DNA of 64,000 nt, taken from NCBI GenBank assembly GCA_016706685.1, contig JADJJE010000001.1, forward strand, positions 62,001 to 126,000, given 5' to 3'. Position numbers and translations under genes: made by a program. The notes under the pieces are model-generated. The model saw nothing but the letters and a program-made list of their open reading frames with translations. It was not told the DNA's origin and made no database searches. The first letter of the stretch is position 1, and each line of letters starts with the position of its first letter. Shown one piece after another: positions 28,900 through 37,152 of this stretch. Source of the DNA: Sandaracinaceae bacterium. Its GTDB lineage: Bacteria; Myxococcota_A; Polyangia; Polyangiales; Houyiibacteriaceae.

Positions 28900-30684
28900 A
28901 TGAAGCGAAACAAGATCCTGACCGTGTCGCTGCTGGCGCTGCTCGCCGGCTGCGCGGCAGACGGTGTGGACGGCATGAACGGCAGCAACGGTACCAACGG
29001 TACCGATGGCATGGATGGGATGGACGGCGACCCGGGTCAGAACGGTCAGCCGGGTCAGAACGGCACCAACGGCACCAACGGCACCGACGGTGAAGATGGC
29101 GATGACGGCCAGAACCTCACGGCCGCCCCCCGGCTCATCCGCCTCGCCACCACCCCGCTCGGCGCGGAGCTGACGGGCATGGAGAAGACCGACAACGGAG
29201 ACTTCTTCTTCAACATCCAGCACCCCTCGAGCTCGCTCCCCGGCGCCGAGGCCAATGCGGCCGTGGGCGCGTGGGTGGGCGTGGACATCGACCACCTGGA
29301 CCCGCGCATGGAGTCCCTGCCGGTGCCCGATGCCACCTCGGCATTTGCGCAGACCACGCAGGTGGCCCTCGGCACCTACCAGGTGCTCGGCCGCCACGGG
29401 GACACGTTCGCCGGCGCCCTGCCCTTCGGCTTCGGCAACATCCCGAGCGCAGACGGGACCGCGGGCATCATCCAGAGCAACGACCCCGACTTCAACGGCT
29501 TCGTCCCCACCAACTTCGATGGCACGGAGGGGTACCTCTTCACGGCGTGGGAAGACCGCCCGGGCGGCATGACGCGCCTGGCCGTCACGCGTGAGACGGA
29601 CGGCTCGTGGACCGTGAGCAACGCCATCAACGTGGACTTCAGCGACGTGAACGGCACCATCATCAACTGCTTCGGCAGCGTCTCGCCCTGGGGCACGCCG
29701 CTCACCTCCGAAGAGAACTACGAGGCCGAGAACACGGTGCGCTGGAACGACGCCAGCTACAGCAGCGGCTACCCGAACTACGCCGACGTGCAGCGCATCC
29801 AGCAGTACCTGGGCGGCACGTTCCCCAACCCCTACGACTACGGATACATCGTGGAGATCACGGCGCCGACGTCGGCGACGCCCGTGCCGGTGAAGCACTT
29901 CGCCATGGGCCGCGTGGCGCACGAGAATCCCATCGTCATGCCCGACCGCCGCACCGTCTACCTGACCGATGACGGCAGCAACAAGGGCTTCTTCAAGTTC
30001 GTGGCCGACGTGGCCGGCGACCTGAGCGCGGGCACGCTGTACGCGGCGCGCGTCTGGCAGGACGCCACGCGTGACTCGGCGCGCGCCGGCTTCGACATCG
30101 AGTGGATTCGCCTGGGTCACGCCACCAACGCGGAGATCGAGGCCTGGATCCGCGAGTACGACGGTATCGACGCGGGCGACTTCATGGCCGGCCAGACCAG
30201 CTACATCACCGACGCCGAGGTGGCCGCCTGGGCCGCCGGCACCGCGCCCGACGACCGCGTGGCCTTCCTCGAGACGCTGCGCGCGGCTGGCGCCGTGGGC
30301 GCCTCGGTGGAGTTCAACAAGATGGAGGGCATCAACATCAACTACGCCGGCGCGGCGTCGGGCGCGGTCCCGTTCATGTACGTGGCGATGGCCGACGTGA
30401 CCGGCGCCATGACCGACAACGTGGGTGACATCCGCATCACGACGAACCGCTGCGGCATCGTCTACCGCATCGGCCTGACCGCCACCTACGACGTGATCCG
30501 CATGGACCCCGTGGTGGTGGGCGGCGCGTACGACTCCGCGGCCATGCCGGACCGCTGCGACGTGGACGGCATCGCGCAGCCCGACAACGTCACCGTGCTG
30601 AACGACGGGCGCGTGCTGATCGGTGAGGACACGTCCAACCACGCCAACAACATGCTCTGGATCTACAACCCGCGCGGCGAGTGA
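28900..30684 (+). CDS. PhoX-like (DUF839) lipoprotein with collagen-like stalk
   Basis: A 594-residue lipoprotein (LLALLAGC, Cys18). Residues 22-72 are a collagen-type G-x-y run of 17 triplets. From about residue 75 on is a PhoX/DUF839 beta-propeller domain. Family markers seen are SPWGTPLTSEENYE, GRVAHENP, the late EFNKMEGI and QPDN segments, and DDGSNKGFFKFV. PhoX enzymes are calcium/iron phosphatases; which metal ligands survive here cannot be judged by eye. The stalk would lift the propeller from the outer membrane. GGAGGAG lies 8 bases before the ATG. The upstream cytochrome gene may be a partner. Confidence 0.82.
   Translation: MKRNKILTVSLLALLAGCAADGVDGMNGSNGTNGTDGMDGMDGDPGQNGQPGQNGTNGTNGTDGEDGDDGQNLTAAPRLIRLATTPLGAELTGMEKTDNGDFFFNIQHPSSSLPGAEANAAVGAWVGVDIDHLDPRMESLPVPDATSAFAQTTQVALGTYQVLGRHGDTFAGALPFGFGNIPSADGTAGIIQSNDPDFNGFVPTNFDGTEGYLFTAWEDRPGGMTRLAVTRETDGSWTVSNAINVDFSDVNGTIINCFGSVSPWGTPLTSEENYEAENTVRWNDASYSSGYPNYADVQRIQQYLGGTFPNPYDYGYIVEITAPTSATPVPVKHFAMGRVAHENPIVMPDRRTVYLTDDGSNKGFFKFVADVAGDLSAGTLYAARVWQDATRDSARAGFDIEWIRLGHATNAEIEAWIREYDGIDAGDFMAGQTSYITDAEVAAWAAGTAPDDRVAFLETLRAAGAVGASVEFNKMEGININYAGAASGAVPFMYVAMADVTGAMTDNVGDIRITTNRCGIVYRIGLTATYDVIRMDPVVVGGAYDSAAMPDRCDVDGIAQPDNVTVLNDGRVLIGEDTSNHANNMLWIYNPRGE
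28963..29115 (+). repeat. Collagen-like G-x-y coding repeat
   Basis: Seventeen consecutive codon triplets with Gly first, dominated by G-T-N, G-T-D, G-Q-N and G-M-D, with nearly identical 9-base units (such as GGCACCAAC). The DNA repeats make length variation between strains likely. Confidence 0.9.
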
Positions 30685-30709
30685 ACCGCAGCAGCTGAAG
30701 CACGAAGCG

Positions 30710-30747
30710 AGGCCGCGTGGTGAGCGTCGAGGACGACCACGCGGCCT
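30710..30747. terminator. Bidirectional terminator between convergent genes
   Basis: AGGCCGCGTGGT (30710-30721) and ACCACGCGGCCT (30736-30747) form a perfect 12-bp stem with a 14-base loop. It is placed between the PhoX-like gene (plus) and the ATPase gene (minus). No clear T-run exists on either side. Confidence 0.65.
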
Positions 30748-30758
30748 TCGCGCGTCCG

Positions 30759-31937
30759 TCATGCCGCGTCGGGCCAGTACCACGCGGGCATGTCCAGCAG
30801 GCGCTGGCCCACCACCTCGGTCTGGCCCAGCGTCTTCTGGAGCGCGATGTGGCGAACGTCTTCCGCTTGATCGAGGGCGTGCATGAGGGCCGCCGAGTGC
30901 GTGATGACCCAGAGCTGCGAGCGCTCCGCCGCGCGCCGGATGAGGCGCCCGAGCGCAGGGATGAGGTCCGGGTGCAGGCTGGTCTCGGGCTCGTTCAGCA
31001 CCATGACCTCGGGCGGGCGCGGGGTGAGCAGGGCCACCACCCACAAGATGTAGCGCAGCGTTCCGTCGCTGAGCTCGGCGCCGGACAGCGCCCGCAAGAG
31101 GCCGTGCTGCGTGAACGAGAGCCCGAAGAGCCCGTCCCCCAGCGTGTCGGCCCGCAGCACCGCGCCCGGGAACGCGTCGCCGATGGTGTCGCGCAGGGCG
31201 TCCACGTCGCCCACCTCCTCGATGGTGCGCAGGGCCGCCGCGACGTCGCGTCCGTCGTGGTGCATGACCGGAGTGCGGGTGCCTAGCTGCGGCTGACGCG
31301 CCGGGGCCCCGCGGTCCGTGCGGAAGTGGTCATAGAAGCGGAAGCGCTGGATGCGATCACGCAGGTGGAAGACCTCGGGCGTGGCGCTCGGGTCGGCCAC
31401 GTGCGCGAACAGGCTGTCGTACGTGGGCACGGGCTCGGGCACCACGGCCCACGTGCGCCCCTGGCGGTGCTTCACGATGGGCCCCTCACGGTCCACCAGC
31501 GCGGCCGCGCGCCGGTAGTAGGGCCCGGCCCAGATGCACTCGCGCTTGATCTCGGGATCGCGCCCGAACCAAGACGAGTCCCCCGGCCCCTGCGGCGGCA
31601 GCCCCAGCGAGATGCTGTACCCGAAGTCGTCGCCCGCGAAGCCCAGCCGCAAGCGCTGCACCTTCTGGCGCACCGCCCTCTCCACCGGCACGGCACCCGT
31701 CTTCATGCCGGCAGAGACCACCTCGGGCCCCGCCCAGAACGACGAGTCGAGGCCCCCCTCCCGCGCCAGCGCGCCCACCACGCCGCCGCCGGACGCCGTC
31801 TGCGCCAGCAGCCGCAGCGCGCGGTACAGGTTGGACTTGCCGGCGCCGTTGGGCCCCGAGACCACGTTCAGCGCGCCGAGCCCCACGACGAGCTCGAGGA
31901 TGGAGCGGTAGTTGGAGATGGCCAGCGTGTGGAGCAT
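30759..31937 (-). CDS. Predicted AAA ATPase (AAA_21/RecF-like, COG4637 type)
   Basis: A 392-residue single-domain ABC-type ATPase. It begins MLHTLAISNYRSI, typical of RecF/SMC-like proteins. Walker A is GPNGAGKSN (about 28-36). A middle insertion has a W-A-G-P-Y-Y-R-R segment; LSGAELSDGTLRYI takes the signature position, with VMVLNEPETSLHP as Walker B and VITHSAAL as the H-loop. The ATG at 31937 is chosen by this family start; the longer frame upstream overlaps the divergent lipoprotein gene. Members of this class occur singly or in defence pairs; no partner nuclease is next to it here. Confidence 0.85.
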   Translation of the reverse strand: MLHTLAISNYRSILELVVGLGALNVVSGPNGAGKSNLYRALRLLAQTASGGGVVGALAREGGLDSSFWAGPEVVSAGMKTGAVPVERAVRQKVQRLRLGFAGDDFGYSISLGLPPQGPGDSSWFGRDPEIKRECIWAGPYYRRAAALVDREGPIVKHRQGRTWAVVPEPVPTYDSLFAHVADPSATPEVFHLRDRIQRFRFYDHFRTDRGAPARQPQLGTRTPVMHHDGRDVAAALRTIEEVGDVDALRDTIGDAFPGAVLRADTLGDGLFGLSFTQHGLLRALSGAELSDGTLRYILWVVALLTPRPPEVMVLNEPETSLHPDLIPALGRLIRRAAERSQLWVITHSAALMHALDQAEDVRHIALQKTLGQTEVVGQRLLDMPAWYWPDAA

Positions 31938-32068
31938 CCCGGGACGATACGCCGCCCGTGTGACGGACCACGCTTGGCAGTGGGTACCCTGATGGGCTAG
32001 CCCGGAATGTAGCCCCCACCGGGCGAGGTTGTTGCCGGGCTCGCGAGACACGAAGGACGACCGTGTAG

Positions 32069-33676
32069 ATGAGGCGAAGCGAAGTGAACAGGCTCTTTCG
32101 TACGTGCGGAGTGCGCCGAGGGCGCCCACTGGGGTTCGCCCTAGCGCTGCTCTGCGCGTGCGGTCCCGCGCCCACTCCCGCACGACCGGTGTCACTGCCT
32201 GCTGGGGGAGAGCCTTCGGTGTCCGCCGCCGCCGCGACTGACACCGAAGAGCCGGCCCCCAACCCACCGGTGCCGCCGACGCCGCCAACGCCGCCGGCGC
32301 GCCCGGTCAGCCACTTGGCGCTGCGCTGGCGGCTCCCCAGCGCCGCCCCCGTCGCGCGGGTCGGGACACAGCTCGTGGTGTATCGCCGCCATCCGTGGAA
32401 CAACCTGGAAGCCTTGAGCCCGACGAGCGGGTTGCTGGAGCAAGCCCTCCCCTGGGCTGACGCGAGGCTCCACCGAAATTGGCACGACGGTTGGGGACCT
32501 CGACCCCGCGCGATGGGCGAGCTGTTGCTCTTGACGGAGGTCGCGCCGGCGAGCCACGCGGTTCACAGCGCGTACACCGTTCTCGGCGAGCGGGCCTGGA
32601 GTCGCGATGCTGCGAGGATCACCCTAGCTGTGCTCGACGCGGGCGCGGGGCTGTTCTCGGTCGGACCGGGGTGGTCTCACACCGGCACGGGATCGCTGGC
32701 ACGCGTCGACATCGCCACGGGCAGCACGCTATGGACGCAGCAGCTCCCAACGGGCTGGTTGGAAGTCCGCGCCGCGGTGAGGGGTCTCGTGCTCGCGTTC
32801 TCGTGGGTCAGCGACGATGCTGCTTCGACCACGCTCTTCGCGCTGGACGCTGCAAACGGGAGCGTCCGTTGGAGCGTGTCGCTGCCCGTCGCCTACCGTT
32901 CCGGGCGGGCGCTGGACGCCAACGAAGCCGGGGTGCTCGTGAGCGGCGCGACCGGCGTGTGGGAGCTCGACCCGGACTCGGGCGCCATCCGCTGGGCCGC
33001 GTCGCAGGAGCTGCCTCCCAGCACCCAGCCGTCCGCGGTGCTGGCCCAGGGCGTGGCCATCGTGCGTGCGCCTGACGGATCCGTGGTCGCCCTCGAGCGC
33101 GTGACCGGCGCACCGGCACGCTGGCAGCGCACGGACCTCCGACTCCACCGCACGAGCGAGCTCATTCGCCACGGTGAGCTCGTGTTCTGCGACACGGAGC
33201 GGGGAGAGCTGCACGTGTTGGACCCTGCCTCGGGCGCGAGCCTCTGGAGCTATTCGGGCGTGTGGGGCTCCATGGTGTACGCAGCGGGCGAGGACCCCGA
33301 GCTCTTCGTCTGCGTGGGACCGGACCTGCTCGCGTTCGGACGAGACGCGGGCGCGCCAGCACAGCACACGCTGGTCGTCACGGGGCGGCTCCGGGTGAAC
33401 GGCCGCCCAGCGCGCGGCGTCGAAGTGCAGCTCGGCTCTGCGACGGGCCTCACCGACCGCCAAGGGCGCTTTCGGCTGGAGTCACGCGTCCCCGGTCACC
33501 TCAGGTTCAACGCAGACGAGGGCGCTCTCGCGGAGATGGCACCCCGGCGACCGTGCCTGGAGGCGGGCAGCACACAACAGTACTTCGACAACGACGGCAC
33601 CATGACCTCGGAAGCGGTCGACCTGAACCTGACAGCGACCCCTGTCGGATGGTGCGGGGAGTGCGACTGCCGCTGA
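32069..33676 (+). CDS. Propeller lipoprotein with regulatory-like domain and Cys-rich tail
   Basis: A 535-residue lipoprotein (LALLCACGP, lipid Cys31), then a Pro-rich linker (NPPVPPTPPTPPARP). Residues about 80-430 hold repeated PQQ-like blades (TLFALDAANGSVRWSVSLPV, GVWELDPDSGAIRWAASQEL, LHVLDPASGASLWSYSG). Residues about 445-490 are a carboxypeptidase-regulatory-like beta domain (LRVNGRPARGVEVQLGSATG). The end is PVGWCGECDCR. The role is unknown; such surface propellers often bind proteins or ligands. It is followed 55 bases later by a paralogue and resembles the broken gene at 17013-18086. Confidence 0.78.
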   Translation: MRRSEVNRLFRTCGVRRGRPLGFALALLCACGPAPTPARPVSLPAGGEPSVSAAAATDTEEPAPNPPVPPTPPTPPARPVSHLALRWRLPSAAPVARVGTQLVVYRRHPWNNLEALSPTSGLLEQALPWADARLHRNWHDGWGPRPRAMGELLLLTEVAPASHAVHSAYTVLGERAWSRDAARITLAVLDAGAGLFSVGPGWSHTGTGSLARVDIATGSTLWTQQLPTGWLEVRAAVRGLVLAFSWVSDDAASTTLFALDAANGSVRWSVSLPVAYRSGRALDANEAGVLVSGATGVWELDPDSGAIRWAASQELPPSTQPSAVLAQGVAIVRAPDGSVVALERVTGAPARWQRTDLRLHRTSELIRHGELVFCDTERGELHVLDPASGASLWSYSGVWGSMVYAAGEDPELFVCVGPDLLAFGRDAGAPAQHTLVVTGRLRVNGRPARGVEVQLGSATGLTDRQGRFRLESRVPGHLRFNADEGALAEMAPRRPCLEAGSTQQYFDNDGTMTSEAVDLNLTATPVGWCGECDCR

Positions 33677-33731
33677 CCTCCTCGATGAGCGCCTCGGAAT
33701 AGAGCGCAGCCGTGCGCGCGTACGCCCCGCG

Positions 33732-35246
33732 ATGAGCCTGACGCTCCCGCGCCCCCGTTCCGTCGCAAGGTCTTCCACCTGCCTCTGCCTCGCGGCGGTC
33801 TCCGCGTGGATGACGCTGGCCCCACGCGTCGAGGCCCAGACGGAGCGCTATCGCGTGCTCCCCCACGCGCCGGGCGAGAGCGAGTTCCGCTTGGCCACGG
33901 CGAACGCGCGTTGGATCGTCCTCGAGCGGGATCGCGACATGAGTCACCAGGAGCTGCTCGTACTGCGAACGGCCGACGGGCAGGAAGTGTTGCGCACCAT
34001 GGGCATGATCCTCCCTGCCGACACGAGACGCTCCGTGTCGCGGAGCTGGGAGCTGACGATGCGGCCGTACCTCTCGGGCGACCGACTGCTGACCTTTCGA
34101 GCCGACGTCGGGCTCGTCGCGCTCGACCTCCCGAGCGGACGCGAGCTGTGGCGCGTGGCTCTCCCCTCTCACTACTTCCTGACCGAGACGCTGCTCGTGA
34201 CCGAGACCCACGTCGCCTGGGCGGACCCCGAGGGCAGCCTGCGCGTGTTCGACGCGGCGACGGGACGCGAGCTCTACACGGTGCCCGTACGGCACGCGGT
34301 GGGGGGTGGCCGCCTCGCGCTGGGGCCAGACGGGCGCGCCACCGTGCTGACATGGGACTGGGAGGTGGTGACGTTCAGCGCCGCGGGGGTGGAGCAGTCG
34401 CGGGTCGCGCTGCGGCCCGACTACGGTGTGACCAGCGTCCAGTTGAGCGGCGACCTGGCCGTGGTGCTCGGGTCCGTACTGCACGTGGTGGATGTCCGGG
34501 CTGGCGCGCTGATCATCGAGTCGGAAGCCACGGTCCGCGACGAGCGGTTGACGGGCGGGTTCGTGGGAGACCTGCTGGTCCTGGCATCGGCCTCAGGCAT
34601 GTCAGCGGTCGATCCACGGACGCTGACCCCGCGCTGGCGGTCACACGAAGTGGGGTGGTTGTCGGCCATCACCAACGGGCACCTCGGCATTGCGGGCGCA
34701 AATGGCCTGGTGACGTGGCTCGATGCTCGCACCGGGGCAACGCGCCAGCGCATGAGCGTGGGCGAGCCCATCCACAGGGTGCGCTACCACGGACGCCCCA
34801 GCTGGGTGGCTGTGGAGGGACCTCCCGCTAGCGCGGACGAGTCGGCCCGTCTCCTCGTCCTCGCGCGGGACGCAGAAGCCGGCTTCATCGCCTTCGACGC
34901 GATCACCCGGCAGGCTCCCCCACGAACGCGCGTCACGGGTGTCGTGCGCGTCAACGGCCGCCCTCGCCGCGGCGTCCTGGTGGCGGTGGGAGACCGAACC
35001 GTGCGCACCGGGGAGCGCGGACGCTTCGTCGCTCACGTCGCGCTCGCAGGCGTGCTCCGCGTGAGCGTCCCCGAAGAGGAACTGCAGCGTCGGACGGGGC
35101 TGCCGTGCGCAAGCGAGGTCCACGCCGTGGTTGCACGTGGCGCGGAGGCGGGGCGGCCGTCCGCGCGCACGGTCATGGCGCCGAGCATCGTCCTCGACGC
35201 AATCGTCCAAGACTTCGAGTGCGACGCTGCCTGCAGGTGCGACTGA
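33732..35246 (+). CDS. Exported propeller protein with regulatory-like domain and Cys-rich tail
   Basis: A 504-residue paralogue of the previous gene with an ordinary signal peptide (cleavage near PRVEAQ) instead of a lipobox. The blades have a D-x-x-x-G-R-E-L motif (LDLPSGRELWRVALP, FDAATGRELYTVPV). A regulatory-like domain follows (VRVNGRPRRGVLVAVGDRTV, then R-F-V-A-H-V) and the end is FECDAACRCD. Both genes probably form one transcript. The soluble/lipoprotein difference suggests that one partner stays at the membrane and the other is released to the periplasm or outside. Confidence 0.78.
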   Translation: MSLTLPRPRSVARSSTCLCLAAVSAWMTLAPRVEAQTERYRVLPHAPGESEFRLATANARWIVLERDRDMSHQELLVLRTADGQEVLRTMGMILPADTRRSVSRSWELTMRPYLSGDRLLTFRADVGLVALDLPSGRELWRVALPSHYFLTETLLVTETHVAWADPEGSLRVFDAATGRELYTVPVRHAVGGGRLALGPDGRATVLTWDWEVVTFSAAGVEQSRVALRPDYGVTSVQLSGDLAVVLGSVLHVVDVRAGALIIESEATVRDERLTGGFVGDLLVLASASGMSAVDPRTLTPRWRSHEVGWLSAITNGHLGIAGANGLVTWLDARTGATRQRMSVGEPIHRVRYHGRPSWVAVEGPPASADESARLLVLARDAEAGFIAFDAITRQAPPRTRVTGVVRVNGRPRRGVLVAVGDRTVRTGERGRFVAHVALAGVLRVSVPEEELQRRTGLPCASEVHAVVARGAEAGRPSARTVMAPSIVLDAIVQDFECDAACRCD

Positions 35247-35284
35247 TTACCCGTGGCGCCGGCGTGACACGCTCCAGCGATGGC

Positions 35285-35884
35285 TCACCCCGGCACGTAC
35301 AAGCTGGACCGCGCCATGCGGATCAGCTCCCGCACGTGGCGCTCGCGCGTGGTGCCGCGCTTCGGGTCGTTGGGCAGCAGCACGTCCAGGCTGTCCACGA
35401 TGGCCACGCCGCCCACCACCATGTTGATGACCTGCACCGCATAGGCCTGCGGGTCGATGTTGGACTGCACCAGGCCCTTGTCGCGCGCGCGCGCCAGCTG
35501 GTCGGCCACCACCTCCACCCAGGGGCGCACGAAGCGGCCCAGGCGCTCGTTCATTTCCGATGGGCGGTCGAGCGACTCACGCACGATCAAGCGCGCACGG
35601 TCCGGGTCCTCGAGGAAGAAGCCAACCAGTGACTCCATGACCTTCTCGAAGCGCTCTTCCCGCGCGGCTGCCAAGAGCAGGCGCGGCAGCTCCTGGTTCC
35701 AGTGGTCCAGCATCTGGTCCAGCACGCAGCGGCGCAGCTCGTCCTTGCTGGGAAAGTGGTAGAGCAGGCTGGGCTTCCGGATGCCCACGGCCTCCGCGAT
35801 GCTCTGCACCGAGGTGCCATCGAAGCCGTGCGCCGCGAACAAGCGCGTGGCGGCCTTCAGGATCTCGTCGCGGACTTCCAGCAT
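35285..35884 (-). CDS. TetR/AcrR-family regulator
   Basis: A 199-residue TetR protein. The helix-turn-helix is in residues about 8-50 (ILKAATRLFAAHGFDGTSVQ, then SIAEAVGIRKPSLLYHFPSK). The C-terminal domain is larger and hydrophobic. I chose the ATG at 35884; the longer frame overlaps the palindromes that lie 13-46 bases upstream. It is divergent from the DUF4202 gene, the likely target along with itself. Confidence 0.9.
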   Translation of the reverse strand: MLEVRDEILKAATRLFAAHGFDGTSVQSIAEAVGIRKPSLLYHFPSKDELRRCVLDQMLDHWNQELPRLLLAAAREERFEKVMESLVGFFLEDPDRARLIVRESLDRPSEMNERLGRFVRPWVEVVADQLARARDKGLVQSNIDPQAYAVQVINMVVGGVAIVDSLDVLLPNDPKRGTTRERHVRELIRMARSSLYVPG

Positions 35885-35896
35885 GGGGGGACACCT

Positions 35897-35910
35897 ACCG
35901 TTCGGTCGGT
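35897..35910. promoter_or_regulatory. Candidate TetR operator, ACCG-TT-CGGT
   Basis: ACCGTTCGGTCGGT contains the perfect inverted repeat ACCG-TT-CGGT plus a second CGGT. It lies 13 bases upstream of the tetR start in the divergent promoter region. CCG-centred palindromes of this type are typical TetR sites. Confidence 0.55.
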
Positions 35911-35916
35911 GGCTCT

Positions 35917-35930
35917 CTACCATGCGGTAG
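35917..35930. promoter_or_regulatory. Second inverted repeat in the tetR/DUF4202 promoter region
   Basis: CTACC-ATGC-GGTAG, perfect 5-base arms around 4 bases, seven bases from the ACCG-TT-CGGT site. Two adjacent palindromes between the divergent genes could give dual control. Confidence 0.4.
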
Positions 35931-35979
35931 ACGCCGCGCCAACCGGGATCCACTCGGGAACCGCTGCTATAGAGCCGAC

Positions 35980-36561
35980 ATGTCGCTCGACCTCCCGCAC
36001 GTGTTCCGCCTGATCGACGCCGCGAACCACGAGGACCCGGCCACCGAAGACGTGGACGGCCAGCCCCAGCCGAAGGAATGGCTGTATGGGGTGCGCATGA
36101 GCGCGCGCCTCGCGCTGTTTCGCCCGGACGCCAGCGAGGCCCTCCAGATCGCCTGCCGCGCGCAGCACCTCGGGCGCTTCAAGACGCCGCGCACGGACTA
36201 TCCGGACGGACGCGAGGGCTACCTGACCTGGCGGCGCGACCAGGCGCGGCTGCACGCAGAGCGGCTGGCCGCGATCCTGCGCGAGTGCGGCGCAGACGAC
36301 ACGCTGATCGAGCGCTGCGCGTTCCTGGTGCAGAAGAAGCGCCTGCGTCAGGACGACGAGACGCAGGCCCTCGAGGACGTGGCGTGTCTGGTGTTCCTGG
36401 AACACTACGCGCTCGAGTTCGCGGGCCAGCACCCCGAGCCCAAGATCATCGACATCGTGCAGAAGACTTGGGCCAAGATGAGCGAAGACGGACACGCTGC
36501 GGCGCTGGCACTCACGCTCCACCCCGGAGTCACCGCCGTCGTGCAGAAGGCGCTGGCCTGA
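35980..36561 (+). CDS. DUF4202-family protein
   Basis: A 193-residue cytoplasmic protein matching the DUF4202 pattern: FRLIDAANHEDPATE near the start, YGVRMSARLALF, a RAQHLGRFKTPRTDYPDGRE core, GYLTWRRDQARLHAE, and QALEDVACLVFLEH near the end. The His/Asp/Arg pattern looks like a metal-dependent (HD-like) helical fold. The biochemical role of the family is not established to my knowledge. It is divergently arranged with a TetR gene. Confidence 0.82.
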   Translation: MSLDLPHVFRLIDAANHEDPATEDVDGQPQPKEWLYGVRMSARLALFRPDASEALQIACRAQHLGRFKTPRTDYPDGREGYLTWRRDQARLHAERLAAILRECGADDTLIERCAFLVQKKRLRQDDETQALEDVACLVFLEHYALEFAGQHPEPKIIDIVQKTWAKMSEDGHAAALALTLHPGVTAVVQKALA

Positions 36562-36598
36562 GCCAAGCCCATCCACCGAATCCGCCATCGGGTTGCCG

Positions 36599-37069
36599 TC
36601 AGTCCGTGGGGTTCGGCTCCACCACGATGCGCTTCGGCGGGATGGAGTACGTGAGCTGCGCGTGCGCCACCGGCCGCTCGTCGCCCTCGCTGTGGAGCAT
36701 GACGTCGCCCACGCACAGCGCGCGGCCCAGCTTGAGCAGCCGCGCCTCGGCGATGAGCGCCGCCTGCGCCGGCCGCCGCAGGAAGTTGATGTTGAGGTTG
36801 GTCGTGACGGCCAACGCCTCCTCGCCCAGCTGCGCCAGCAGCAGGTAGTAGAAGACCGTGTCCACCAGCGTCATCTGGGTGGGCCCGCTGATGGTGCCGC
36901 CCGGCCGCAGGAAGCGCGCGTCGTAGGCCAGGCGCGCGCGGAGAAAGCCGGGCTCGATGTCCAGGATCTCGGTGCCGAACTTGCGCGCCTGCGTGAAGTG
37001 CTTGTCGAGGAAGGCCTCGATGTCGTGCTTGGTCCAGACGGGGGCGGGGAAGTGGTCGCGGGGGCTCAT
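36599..37069 (-). CDS. Hotdog-fold thioesterase (PaaI/4HBT-like)
   Basis: A 156-residue protein with a single hotdog domain: RPGGTISGPTQMTLVDTVFY carries the catalytic Asp (D in LVDTV) at the start of the central helix, and VTTNLNINFLRRPAQAALIA is the following strand pair. The substrate is probably an acyl-CoA. It is convergent with the DUF4202 gene. Confidence 0.8.
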   Translation of the reverse strand: MSPRDHFPAPVWTKHDIEAFLDKHFTQARKFGTEILDIEPGFLRARLAYDARFLRPGGTISGPTQMTLVDTVFYYLLLAQLGEEALAVTTNLNINFLRRPAQAALIAEARLLKLGRALCVGDVMLHSEGDERPVAHAQLTYSIPPKRIVVEPNPTD

Positions 37070-37152
37070 CGCGCGGGAGCGTAGCAGGCAGCGGGGCGGA
37101 GGCTGGCCGCCGGCATTGGGGCCGGCCGAGACCGAGTGATAGGCTGCGCCCC

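Noticed and set aside
28963..29115. Collagen-like repeat as a CRISPR array
   Set aside because: The period is 9 bases and it is in frame inside a lipoprotein gene.
30759..31937. AAA ATPase as part of a two-gene OLD/Gabija-type defence system
   Set aside because: No nuclease or helicase partner lies next to it; the neighbours are propeller and PhoX-like genes.
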